Assembly (NCBI GenBank): GCA_934401915.1 | Contig: CAKRSV010000004.1 | Span: 186,001-250,000, forward strand | Direction: 5' to 3' | Source of the DNA: an uncultured Lachnospiraceae bacterium | GTDB lineage: Bacteria > Bacillota > Clostridia > Lachnospirales > Lachnospiraceae | Length of the DNA: 64,000 bases | Shown here: piece by piece, positions 51,236-59,576 of the stretch | How positions within the stretch are numbered: the first letter of the stretch is position 1 | Layout of the letters: each line of letters begins with the position of its first letter | Made by a program: the position numbers and the translations under genes | The notes under the pieces: generated by a model | The model's database searches: none | Told to the model about the DNA's origin: nothing | What the model saw: the letters and a program-made list of their open reading frames with translations, nothing else

Positions 51236-51496
51236 ATGGGTAAACTGATTCATATAGGCTTCGGAAATGTTGTCAATACAGGAAAGATCATTGCGATCGT
51301 AAGCCCTGATTCTGCGCCGATCAAGCGTATGGTGCAGAAGGCAAAGGAGACGGGGATGGCGATCGACGCGACGCAGGGGCGCAAGACAAAGGCAGTCCTT
51401 GTGATGGAGAACAGTCAGATCGTGCTTTCGGCGCTTCTTCCGGAGACGATCTCGAACAGAGCACAGACAGAGGGCGGAGAGACAGATGAAGCATAA
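51236..51496 (+). CDS. remA: RemA-family DNA-binding regulator (DUF370)
   Basis: An 86-residue protein with the RemA core LIHIGFGNVVNTGKIIAIVS, SAPIKRMVQKAK and ATQGRKTKAVLVM. In Bacillus, RemA activates matrix and osmoprotection genes. It sits in the usual yicC-gmk position. Its end overlaps gmk by 11 bases. Confidence 0.93.
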   Translation: MGKLIHIGFGNVVNTGKIIAIVSPDSAPIKRMVQKAKETGMAIDATQGRKTKAVLVMENSQIVLSALLPETISNRAQTEGGETDEA

Positions 51497-52109
51497 AGGA
51501 ATATTGGTAGTCGTTTCCGGTTTTTCGGGAGCAGGTAAGGGAACTTTGATGAAACGGTTGATACAGGATTACGACGATTACGCGTTGTCGATCTCTGCAA
51601 CGACCAGAGCGCCGAGACCCGGAGAAGAGGACGGCAGGGAATACTTTTTCCTGCAAAAGGAACAGTTTGAAAAGAAGATCGCGGAAAACGGACTGATCGA
51701 ATATGCCCGGTACTGTGACAATTATTATGGTACGCCGCGGGAATATGTGGAGAAACAGCTGGAGGCTGGCAGGGATGTCATCCTCGAGATAGAGATACAG
51801 GGAGCACTGAAGGTGAAGAAGCAGTATCCGGATGCCCTGCTCCTTTTTGTGATGCCGCCGAGTGCAGCCGAGCTCAGAAGAAGGCTGATCGGAAGAGGCA
51901 CAGAGACAGAGGAAGTGATCGAGAAGCGGATGCACCGGGCGTCGGAGGAGGCAGAAGGCATCGAGAATTACGAGTATATTGTGATCAACGATGACCTCGA
52001 CACCTGCGTCAAAGAGCTTCACGAGATCATAAAGACAGCTCATAACACTCCGTTGAGGAATGAGGAATTTATAGAAAAAATAAGAAGAGATTTGGAAGGA
52101 GAAAAATAA
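51486..52109 (+). CDS. gmk: Guanylate kinase
   Basis: A 207-residue GMP kinase. The P-loop is GFSGAGKGTL, followed by SATTRAPRPGEEDGREYFF, the GMP-binding block. It converts GMP to GDP with ATP. It overlaps remA and shares one base with rpoZ. Confidence 0.96.
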   Translation: MKHKGILVVVSGFSGAGKGTLMKRLIQDYDDYALSISATTRAPRPGEEDGREYFFLQKEQFEKKIAENGLIEYARYCDNYYGTPREYVEKQLEAGRDVILEIEIQGALKVKKQYPDALLLFVMPPSAAELRRRLIGRGTETEEVIEKRMHRASEEAEGIENYEYIVINDDLDTCVKELHEIIKTAHNTPLRNEEFIEKIRRDLEGEK

Positions 52110-52381
52110 TGTTACATCCATCTTATGCAGATTTGATCAATGTGGTAAACAGTGGAGTAGAGGAAGGAGAAGATCCGGTAGTAAGCAGCAGATATTCGAT
52201 CGTGATGGCGACAGCCAAAAGAGCAAGACAGATCATTGCCGGTGACGATCCGCTTGTGGAGAGCAAGAGCCAGAAGCCGCTTTCTATCGCTGTAGACGAA
52301 CTGAATCAGGGACAGATCAAGATCCTGTCCGACGGAGAGGAAGAACAGGAAGAGACAGCGCAGGATGAAGCATCGTTATGA
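52109..52381 (+). CDS. rpoZ: RNA polymerase omega subunit
   Basis: A 90-residue omega subunit with the core SRYSIVMATAKRARQI, followed by the usual short acidic tail. Its position after gmk is standard. It overlaps rimO by 4 bases (ATGA). Confidence 0.93.
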   Translation: MLHPSYADLINVVNSGVEEGEDPVVSSRYSIVMATAKRARQIIAGDDPLVESKSQKPLSIAVDELNQGQIKILSDGEEEQEETAQDEASL

Positions 52382-53724
52382 TGAATAAGAGGGTTTTGTT
52401 TGTGTCACTTGGCTGTGACAAGAATCTGGTGGACTCCGAGATGATGCTGGGGATGCTTGCCCAGAATGGATATGAGTTTACCGACGATGAGCGGGAGGCA
52501 GACATTGTTGTCGTAAATACCTGCTGCTTTATCAATGATGCGAAGGAAGAGAGCATCAACACGATCCTGGAAATGGCAGAACTCCGCAAGTCCGGAGATA
52601 TTGAAGCGCTGATCGTGGCAGGCTGTCTGGCACAGCGCTACAAAGAGGAGATCCAGGAAGAGATAGAAGAAGTGGATGCGATCATCGGTACGATGGCGAT
52701 CGATGAGGTGGTAAAGACGCTGAATGAGGTTCTTCATGGAAAACATGAGAATCATTATAAGAGTCTGGATACCAGACCGCTGACCGGCGTGGAGCGTGTT
52801 GTCACGACAGGCGGTCACTACGCGTACCTGAAGATCGCCGAGGGGTGCAACAAACGCTGCACCTATTGTGTGATCCCGAGAGTCCGGGGCGATTACCGGA
52901 GCGTTCCCATGGAGGAGCTGCTGTGCGAGGCGCAGAAGCTGGCAGACAAGGGAGTGAAGGAACTGATCCTTGTCGCGCAGGAGACAACGCTCTACGGTGT
53001 TGACTTATATGGTCAAAAGAAGTTGCCGGAATTGCTGCGGGGACTTTGCAAGATTGATGGAATCTACTGGATACGGCTTCTGTACTGCTATCCGGAAGAG
53101 ATCGACGAAGAACTGATCCGGGTGATCAGGGAAGAACCCAGAATATGCCATTATCTGGATCTTCCTATCCAGCATGCGTCTGACCGCATCCTGCAGAAGA
53201 TGGGAAGGCGGACGCGCAGGGAAGAGCTGACAGGAATTATTAACAGGCTGCGGGAAGAGATCCCGGATATCTGTCTGAGGACAACGCTGATCTCTGGTTT
53301 TCCCGGGGAGACGCAGGAAGATCATGAAGAGCTGATGGCGTTTGTCGATGAGATGGAGTTCGACAGGCTGGGCGTGTTCACCTACTCGCAGGAGGAAGAT
53401 ACGCCGGCGGCAGAAATGCCTGATCAGATACCGGAGGAGGTCAAGAAGGAGCGGCAGGAACAGATCATGGAACTGCAGCAGGAGATCGCCTTCGAGCTGG
53501 CAGAGCGGATGACGGGAAAGACCGTTATGGCGATGATCGAGGGAAAGGTGACGCAGGACGACGTCTATGTTGCCAGAACCTACAAGGATGCGCCGAATGT
53601 GGACGGATTTCTTTTTATCAACACGACACGCGAGCTGATGACCGGCGATTTCGTCAGGGTGAGGATCACCGGATCCAATGAATATGATTTGATAGGAGAG
53701 CTGGAAGATGAATTTACCAAATAA
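52378..53724 (+). CDS. rimO: Ribosomal protein S12 methylthiotransferase RimO
   Basis: A 448-residue radical SAM protein. The N-terminal MTTase domain has Cys in LGCDKNLVDSE, VVNTCCFINDA and VAGCLAQRY. The radical SAM cluster motif is CNKRCTYC, and a C-terminal TRAM domain ends the protein. SLGCDKNLVDSE separates RimO from MiaB. It adds a methylthio group to an Asp of S12. Confidence 0.95.
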   Translation: MMNKRVLFVSLGCDKNLVDSEMMLGMLAQNGYEFTDDEREADIVVVNTCCFINDAKEESINTILEMAELRKSGDIEALIVAGCLAQRYKEEIQEEIEEVDAIIGTMAIDEVVKTLNEVLHGKHENHYKSLDTRPLTGVERVVTTGGHYAYLKIAEGCNKRCTYCVIPRVRGDYRSVPMEELLCEAQKLADKGVKELILVAQETTLYGVDLYGQKKLPELLRGLCKIDGIYWIRLLYCYPEEIDEELIRVIREEPRICHYLDLPIQHASDRILQKMGRRTRREELTGIINRLREEIPDICLRTTLISGFPGETQEDHEELMAFVDEMEFDRLGVFTYSQEEDTPAAEMPDQIPEEVKKERQEQIMELQQEIAFELAERMTGKTVMAMIEGKVTQDDVYVARTYKDAPNVDGFLFINTTRELMTGDFVRVRITGSNEYDLIGELEDEFTK

Positions 53725-54241
53725 ACTTACCATGTTTCGTGTCATTTTGATTCCTTTTTTTGTGGTGTTCATGCTGGTCGATATTACAGCGGTAGATAAG
53801 TGGATCGCGCTCGGGATCTTTATCGTGGCGAGTCTGACGGATCTTCTGGATGGAAAGATTGCCAGAAAATATAATCTTGTGACCAATTTTGGAAAGTTTA
53901 TGGATCCGCTGGCAGATAAGCTACTCGTTTGTTCCGCGCTGATCTGCCTTGTGACGCTGGCAAAGATACCGGCGTGGATCGTCATTGTGATCATTGCCAG
54001 AGAGTTTATTATCAGCGGTTTCCGCCTGGTCGCATCGGACAACGGGGTAGTCATCGCTGCAAGCTACTGGGGCAAGTTCAAGACGACCTTTCAGATGGTG
54101 ATGATCTGTCTGATGATCGTGGACATACAGGCGCTCCACATCCTGACCGATGTGGTAATGTGGGTAGCACTCATCCTTACCGTAGTCTCGCTGATCGACT
54201 ATCTGGTAAAAAATAAGGATGTTATGAAAGAGAACAAATAG
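53708..54241 (+). CDS. pgsA: CDP-diacylglycerol-glycerol-3-phosphate 3-phosphatidyltransferase
   Basis: A 177-residue membrane enzyme. It has several helices and the CDP-alcohol transferase motif in ASLTDLLDGKIARKYN and FGKFMDPLADKLL. It makes phosphatidylglycerol phosphate. It overlaps rimO by 17 bases. Confidence 0.94.
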   Translation: MNLPNKLTMFRVILIPFFVVFMLVDITAVDKWIALGIFIVASLTDLLDGKIARKYNLVTNFGKFMDPLADKLLVCSALICLVTLAKIPAWIVIVIIAREFIISGFRLVASDNGVVIAASYWGKFKTTFQMVMICLMIVDIQALHILTDVVMWVALILTVVSLIDYLVKNKDVMKENK

Positions 54242-54270
54242 AACCGATACAGTTAAGAGGGTGTGATCTG

Positions 54271-55530
54271 GTGAAAAACAGAGTAGTGGAGCTGATTGCT
54301 GTTGGAACAGAAATCCTGCTCGGAAATATAGTCAATACCAATGCTGCATATTTGTCCGAAAAGTGTGCCGAGCTTGGTTTTTCCTGCTATTATCAGAACG
54401 TGGTAGGAGATAATGCAAAGCGCCTGGAGGAGACGATCCGCCAGGCTTTGTCGCGTGCAGACATTGTGCTTCTTTCGGGAGGACTTGGCCCGACAGAGGA
54501 CGATCTCACCAAGGAGACGGCGGCGGCTGTCCTGGGGAAAAAGCTGGTTCTGCATGAGAAAAGCCGGGAGGCAATCCGGACTTATTTTCGGAAAAAGGGA
54601 ATGGAGATCGCGGAGAACAACTGGAAACAGGCGATGGTGCCGGAGGATTGTATCGTGATCGACAATCCGAACGGTACGGCGCCGGGCATAATCATGGAAG
54701 ATCAGGGCAGGCATCTCATTCTGATGCCGGGACCGCCCGGGGAACTGATCCCCATGTTTGAAGATTCGATCTCGCCCTATCTGCAAAACCTCCAGACCGA
54801 GGTAATCTATTCCAAGACGGTCAAGGTCTGCGGCGTCGGAGAGAGTAAGGCGGAAATGCAGATAAAAGACCTGATCGATCAGCAGAGCAATCCGACGATC
54901 GCCACTTACGCGAAGATCGGGGAGGTACACCTGCGGGTGACGGCGCGCGCGGAGAGCAGGGAGAAGGCAAAACAGCTTGTCAAACCGATGGTGAAGGAGC
55001 TGAAGCGAAGATTTGGAGACAGCGTCTACACCACAAAGGAGAAGGTGACGCTGGAGCAGTCCGTGGCAGATCTGCTCAAGGAACGCGGATATACGATCAC
55101 TACGGCAGAATCCTGTACAGGCGGCATGCTCGCGGCAAGGCTGATCAATGTGCCGGGCGTATCGGAGGTATACAGAACCGGCTTTATCACGTATGCCAAC
55201 AAGGCAAAGCGAAAAGAGCTTGGCGTGCTCAAGGAGACGCTCCGGCTGTATGGAGCAGTGAGCCGTGAGACAGCCATGGAGATGGTGCGAGGTGCGGCAG
55301 AGCACGCAGATGCGGAGGTTGCGCTTGCGACGACCGGCATCGCAGGACCCGACGGAGGGACAGAGGCAAAACCGGTGGGACTTGTTTATATTTCCTGCTA
55401 TGTCGCCGGTGAGGTGACTGTGCGCGAGTTCCGGTTCAGCGGGAACCGGGCGAAGATCCGTGAAAGCGCGGTAGCGGCAGCCCTGACGCTCGCAAGAGAA
55501 TGTCTGCTGCGGCAGGAACCGGTAAGATAG
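54271..55530 (+). CDS. cinA: CinA-family protein (competence/damage-inducible, NMN amidase domain)
   Basis: A 419-residue two-domain protein. The N-terminal molybdopterin-binding-like domain holds GTEILLGNIVNTNAAYL and LLSGGLGPTEDDLTKE. The C-terminal CinA domain holds TAESCTGGMLAARLINVPG and ATTGIAGPDGGTEAKPVG. CinA links nucleotide salvage (ADP-ribose and NMN breakdown) with competence in some species, and lies before recA here as in many Firmicutes. The start is GTG. Confidence 0.94.
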   Translation: MKNRVVELIAVGTEILLGNIVNTNAAYLSEKCAELGFSCYYQNVVGDNAKRLEETIRQALSRADIVLLSGGLGPTEDDLTKETAAAVLGKKLVLHEKSREAIRTYFRKKGMEIAENNWKQAMVPEDCIVIDNPNGTAPGIIMEDQGRHLILMPGPPGELIPMFEDSISPYLQNLQTEVIYSKTVKVCGVGESKAEMQIKDLIDQQSNPTIATYAKIGEVHLRVTARAESREKAKQLVKPMVKELKRRFGDSVYTTKEKVTLEQSVADLLKERGYTITTAESCTGGMLAARLINVPGVSEVYRTGFITYANKAKRKELGVLKETLRLYGAVSRETAMEMVRGAAEHADAEVALATTGIAGPDGGTEAKPVGLVYISCYVAGEVTVREFRFSGNRAKIRESAVAAALTLARECLLRQEPVR

Positions 55531-55569
55531 ATGATGTGAAGTGGGCAGAACACAGATGTGGAGGTTAAT

Positions 55570-57357
55570 ATGAATACACCGGAAGAATTAGATCAGCTCA
55601 ACCAGAGTGAGGATAAAAACACGCAGGATATTTTTCCGCAGGGCGAGAAGCAGCCGGGAGTATTTTCCGGAAGCGTGACAGAGCGGGAGACGATTCCTTA
55701 TGGCGGCGAAAACAGTCACGCAGCGGAGAATGGGGCAGAGGCTCCGTATGCGGAGAACCAGCCTTCCTATGGAAATGATCCCCATGCAGGTCAGAATCAG
55801 GCACCATACGGGAATGATCTTTATGCAAGCCAGAGCCAGAATACGTATGGAAATAACGCGTATGCAAACCAGGACCAGGCACCGTATGGAAATGATCCCT
55901 ATGGAAGTCAGAGCCAGTCATCATACGGAACGGATGCCTATGCAGGGCAGAGCCAGACGCCGTACGGAACGGATGCCTATGCAGGGCAGAGTCAGACACC
56001 GTACGGGAACAATTCATATAGTGGTCAGAATCAGAGCACTTATGGAAATGACGCGTATGGCGGACAGAACCAGAATCCCTATGGAAATAACGCGTATGGC
56101 GTGCAGAACCAGAATCCTTACGGAAACAGCCCCTATGGCGGCCAGAATCAGAACCCTTATGGAAATAACATGTACAATGGGCAGAACCAGAATCCCTATG
56201 GAAATAACGCGTATGGTGCGCAGAGCCAGAATCCCTATGGAAACAACGTGTACGGTGGACAGAGCCAGAATCCCTATGGAAACAATGCGTACGGTGGCCA
56301 GAATCAGAATCCTTATGGAAATAACGCGTATGGTGGCCAGAATCAGTCCCCTTATGGAAACAATCCTTACAGTTATCCCAATGGGACGGTTCCGACCTAC
56401 GGCGGAAATAATCCGTACAGTCCCTATGCGGTTCCACAGAAGAGGAAGACGACGACCGGAGTTATCGTTCTGGTTTCCGGTCTGATCATACTGTTTCTGA
56501 TAGCGGTTCTTGCGCTGATATTTAAGATGGTCAGACTGTATACGGAGGATGCGAGAAGAACCGCAAGCAGCAGCGCGACAGAACAGAATGGGGACGGGTA
56601 CGAACGGTATTTCGGAGAACAGGATCCCGGGAATGAAGATCCTTACGGATATGGATACGGCGACGATTACGGCTATGGTTACGATTATGACTATGACGGG
56701 GAAGCAGAGTACGATTACGACAGTCTGAAGTACTATGAGCTGCACGACGCGATCGAAGAGGATCTGTCCTATTCCGTAAGTTTTGAGGAATATGAATATG
56801 ACACCGATCTGGAGACGGTTGCGATCATGGCTGACTACCCGGTGATCAAGGGAGATAAGGTTCCGAATCTGGATAATCTCAACGAGACGATCCGCAAGGA
56901 GGCAATGAAATTCGAGGAGATCTTCAAGGAGCAGTACGAGGACGGCATAGAAAAAGACGGTCGGTACTATGATGCGTATGCGGCGGGATATGTGACATAC
57001 ATGGACGAGGAAAAGATGAGCATTGTGTTTTCAGAGACCGTGGTTGCCTACGATGACGCGCTGGCGTATCTGTACTGTATCAATATCGATATGGAAAAGG
57101 GCGTAGTGCTGGAAAATGAGCAGATGCTTGCGATCGACGATGCCTTTTCCGTGGATTTCAGGACAAGGAGCGACGAGCAGAATGGAGAGATCAGCGATCT
57201 GACCTATATGACGGATCAGCAGATCACACAGTATTTCCTCTCGGATGACGTGATCGTGTTCTATACGCCTAAGGGGATGGAGATCGGCTTTAACTATGAG
57301 AACGGCTGGGTCACCGTAACCTATGAAGAATATGAGCAGTATCTGAAGGTATTTTGA
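55570..57357 (+). CDS. Membrane protein with fifteen N/Q/Y/G-rich 13-residue repeats and a DUF3298-like extracellular domain
   Basis: A 595-residue protein. Residues 1-64 are acidic and low complexity. Residues 65-259 are fifteen tandem 13-residue units of the type NPYGNNAYGGQNQ, Asn/Gln/Tyr/Gly-rich and prion-like. A membrane helix (VIVLVSGLIILFLIAVLALIF) lies at about 298-318. A Gly/Asp/Tyr-rich linker with a DYGYGYDYDYDG run follows, then a C-terminal domain (about 415-595) resembling DUF3298/RsiV. With repeats before the helix they would lie in the cytoplasm and the DUF3298-like part outside. ATG 55570 is chosen because GGAGG is 5 bases upstream. No name for the whole protein is known to me. 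Confidence 0.8.
   Translation: MNTPEELDQLNQSEDKNTQDIFPQGEKQPGVFSGSVTERETIPYGGENSHAAENGAEAPYAENQPSYGNDPHAGQNQAPYGNDLYASQSQNTYGNNAYANQDQAPYGNDPYGSQSQSSYGTDAYAGQSQTPYGTDAYAGQSQTPYGNNSYSGQNQSTYGNDAYGGQNQNPYGNNAYGVQNQNPYGNSPYGGQNQNPYGNNMYNGQNQNPYGNNAYGAQSQNPYGNNVYGGQSQNPYGNNAYGGQNQNPYGNNAYGGQNQSPYGNNPYSYPNGTVPTYGGNNPYSPYAVPQKRKTTTGVIVLVSGLIILFLIAVLALIFKMVRLYTEDARRTASSSATEQNGDGYERYFGEQDPGNEDPYGYGYGDDYGYGYDYDYDGEAEYDYDSLKYYELHDAIEEDLSYSVSFEEYEYDTDLETVAIMADYPVIKGDKVPNLDNLNETIRKEAMKFEEIFKEQYEDGIEKDGRYYDAYAAGYVTYMDEEKMSIVFSETVVAYDDALAYLYCINIDMEKGVVLENEQMLAIDDAFSVDFRTRSDEQNGEISDLTYMTDQQITQYFLSDDVIVFYTPKGMEIGFNYENGWVTVTYEEYEQYLKVF
55762..56346 (+). repeat. Fifteen tandem 39-base units
   Basis: Unit n starts at 55762 + 39(n-1), and unit 15 ends at 56346. 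A sixteenth, degenerate unit follows. Units 8-15 are most alike (NPYGNN.YGGQNQ); early units diverge more. The period is a multiple of 3, so expansion or contraction by slippage would keep the frame. Long open frames in other frames here are a by-product. Confidence 0.92.
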
Positions 57358-57405
57358 TCGGGCGCTGCAGAGGACATAGATATGATATAAAGAAAAGGAC
57401 AGACA

Positions 57406-57456
57406 GGAAAGGGAGCAGGAAACGTATGACTGGCTCCTTTTCCCGTTTCTTTTTTC
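57406..57456 (+). terminator. Rho-independent terminator after the repeat-protein gene
   Basis: GGAAAGGGAGC (57406-57416) pairs with GCTCCTTTTCC (57433-57443), 11 base pairs including one G.T, and a T-rich tail follows. Confidence 0.75.
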
Positions 57457-57613
57457 GGTATTTCTGCGGAGAAAGGGCTTGCCAGGGTCAACTGCGTCTG
57501 TTACAATCAAGATGTCTGAAGAAATGGAATATCTGTTAAGCATATCCGGCATTTCGCCACAGTTTCCATTATTTCACAAGTATTTATGAAAAAACAACGG
57601 AAAGGAGGTAAAA

Positions 57614-57664
57614 GTGTCGTTTATTGGACTTTATATGTGCTATGATAGTTATGCAGTCAGATAA
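57614..57664 (+). CDS. Candidate 16-residue miniprotein with a perfect ribosome site
   Basis: AAAGGAGGT (57601-57609) lies 5 bases before GTG 57614; the frame reads MSFIGLYMCYDSYAVR and stops at TAA 57664. It lies between the repeat-protein terminator and the recA promoter. A strong Shine-Dalgarno sequence with no known gene is the only support. The rest of the 57457-57688 gap holds nothing else I can name. Confidence 0.3.
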   Translation: MSFIGLYMCYDSYAVR

Positions 57665-57688
57665 TTAGCACTGCATAAGAAAAAAGAA

Positions 57689-57717
57689 TTGACAAAATCG
57701 AACATTTGTTTTATTCT
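57689..57717 (+). promoter_or_regulatory. recA promoter
   Basis: TTGACA (57689-57694), a 17-base spacer and TATTCT (57712-57717). The first LexA box fills the spacer's end, and the second lies just past the start region. Confidence 0.8.
57700..57711. promoter_or_regulatory. LexA (SOS) box 1 of recA
   Basis: GAACATTTGTTT matches GAAC-N4-GTTC with one mismatch and ends directly against the -10. Binding would block RNA polymerase. Confidence 0.75.
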
Positions 57718-57724
57718 ATAACAA

Positions 57725-57736
57725 GAACAAATGTTC
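57725..57736. promoter_or_regulatory. LexA (SOS) box 2 of recA
   Basis: GAACAAATGTTC is a perfect Gram-positive LexA palindrome, 25 bases from box 1 and 22 bases before the recA ATG. Confidence 0.85.
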
Positions 57737-57757
57737 CAGTGAAAAGGAGAACAGAAC

Positions 57758-58822
57758 ATGGAAAGAGATGAAAAGTTAAAAGCGTTAGATGCCGCTCTCG
57801 GTCAGATAGAAAAGCAGTATGGAAAAGGCGCGGTGATGAAGCTGGGAGATTCCAGCGCGCGGATGAACGTAGAGACGATCCCGACAGGATCGCTCAGCCT
57901 GGATATCGCATTGGGGTTGGGAGGAATCCCGAAGGGAAGGATCATAGAGATCTATGGACCGGAGTCCAGCGGTAAGACAACGGTCACGCTGCACATGATC
58001 GCTGAAGTACAGAAGCGGGGCGGTATCGCCGGATTTATTGACGCAGAGCATGCGCTGGATCCGGTCTATGCCAAGAATATCGGAGTAGACATTGACGATC
58101 TGTATATTTCCCAGCCGGACAACGGAGAACAGGCGTTGGAGATCACTGAGACGATGGTGCGGTCCGGCGCGGTGGATATCATTGTCGTTGACTCGGTCGC
58201 GGCGCTTGTACCAAAGGCGGAGATTGACGGAGATATGGGAGATTCCCATGTGGGACTTCAGGCGAGACTGATGTCGCAGGCGCTCCGTAAGCTGACGGCT
58301 GTCATCAGCAAGTCGAATTGTACTGTGATCTTTATCAACCAGCTCAGAGAGAAGGTAGGCGTGATGTTCGGAAGTCCGGAGACGACGACCGGCGGCCGCG
58401 CACTGAAGTTCTATGCCTCTGTCCGGATGGATGTCAGAAGGATCGAATCGCTGAAACAGGGCGGTGAAGTCATCGGAAACCGGACCAGAGTAAAGGTGGT
58501 TAAGAATAAGATCGCGCCGCCGTTTAAAGAAGCCGAATTTGACATTATGTTCGGGGAAGGAATCTCGACTGTAGGGGACGTTCTTGATCTTGCGGCTGAG
58601 AACAATATCATCAACAAGAGCGGAGCCTGGTATGCATACGAGGGCAACAAAATCGGACAGGGACGCGAAAACGCCAAGACCTATCTCAAGGAGCACCCGG
58701 AGGTGCGCGAAGAGGTAGAACGGAAGGTAAGAGAGCTGTTCAATCTGGATACCGACGCAGCCGGAGAGGACGACGCTGCTTCCGGGAAGGATGAGAAAGC
58801 CGAGACAGGCAAGGAGAAATAA
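57758..58822 (+). CDS. recA: Recombinase RecA
   Basis: A 354-residue RecA. The P-loop is GPESSGKTT, a conserved [18 protein letters not shown] block follows, and [21 protein letters not shown] is the L2 region. It catalyses strand exchange and LexA self-cleavage. Two LexA boxes and a clear promoter precede it, and recX follows by 19 bases. Confidence 0.98.
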   Translation: MERDEKLKALDAALGQIEKQYGKGAVMKLGDSSARMNVETIPTGSLSLDIALGLGGIPKGRIIEIYGPESSGKTTVTLHMIAEVQKRGGIAGFIDAEHALDPVYAKNIGVDIDDLYISQPDNGEQALEITETMVRSGAVDIIVVDSVAALVPKAEIDGDMGDSHVGLQARLMSQALRKLTAVISKSNCTVIFINQLREKVGVMFGSPETTTGGRALKFYASVRMDVRRIESLKQGGEVIGNRTRVKVVKNKIAPPFKEAEFDIMFGEGISTVGDVLDLAAENNIINKSGAWYAYEGNKIGQGRENAKTYLKEHPEVREEVERKVRELFNLDTDAAGEDDAASGKDEKAETGKEK

Positions 58823-58841
58823 AAACGGGGGCGTATAGCAT

Positions 58842-59465
58842 ATGCTGGTCACGCAGATAACAGAGCTGGGGAAAGGCAGATATCATGTAACGCTGGAGGA
58901 TGGCTCCGGGTTCCCGATATACCGCGGAGAAATGCGAAAATATCATATCCGGGAAGGGGAAGAACTGTCGGAGGAGGAATACCGTCAGTTTGCGGAGGAG
59001 GTCCTGCTGAAGCGGGCGCGGCTCCGCTGCATGAATCTGCTGCAATCCAAAGATTACACGCGCAGACAGCTTGAGGATAAGCTGCGGCAGGGAGAGTACC
59101 CACAGGAATGTATCGATGATGCGATAGCTTATGTAGAGAGCTATGGATATCTCGACGACGAGCGCTATGCCAGATCCTATATTGAATATCACATGGATAC
59201 CCGCAGCCGGATCCGCATCACCACCGACCTGATGCGAAAAGGAATCTCGAAGGAGATCATCCAAAAGGGTTTCGAGGAATTGGAGGAAATGGGCGTGGAG
59301 CAGGATGAACTGGCGCTGGCACAAAAATTTCTTGAAAAGAAAAATTATTCGGGAAAAGATGCTACAAGGCAGGAAAAAAGCCGTATGTACGCATTTTTAT
59401 GCAGAAAAGGAATCCGGAGCGAGGTAATTGCAAGAGCACTTCTACTTGACATAACATCAAATTAA
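58842..59465 (+). CDS. recX: Regulatory protein RecX
   Basis: A 207-residue helical protein of the RecX family (LLQSKDYTRRQLEDKLRQGEY, YLDDERYARSYIEY, MRKGISKEIIQKG). It modulates RecA filaments and is usually cotranscribed with recA, as here. Confidence 0.93.
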   Translation: MLVTQITELGKGRYHVTLEDGSGFPIYRGEMRKYHIREGEELSEEEYRQFAEEVLLKRARLRCMNLLQSKDYTRRQLEDKLRQGEYPQECIDDAIAYVESYGYLDDERYARSYIEYHMDTRSRIRITTDLMRKGISKEIIQKGFEELEEMGVEQDELALAQKFLEKKNYSGKDATRQEKSRMYAFLCRKGIRSEVIARALLLDITSN

Positions 59466-59576
59466 GTATAGAATCAAGGTGTTGTAATTTTGCTTATGAT
59501 AGAATGTATTTATGGCAATATCACATTCTAGAATAGATTATGTACAATGAAAATTTAATAAGGAGGTGCTCTTGTA

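Noticed and set aside
54253..55305. 350-codon antisense frame opposite cinA
   Set aside because: cinA matches its family over its full length; the antisense frame has no ribosome site or motif.
55762..56346. Possible CRISPR array
   Set aside because: The 39-base units are directly tandem without spacers and are in-frame coding.
55598..56745. Long open frames on both strands over the repeat region (e.g. 279 and 243 codons minus, 261 codons plus)
   Set aside because: A 39-base period keeps all frames in register, so stop-free frames arise in several of them. Only the 55570-57357 frame has a ribosome site, a membrane helix and a recognisable C-terminal domain.
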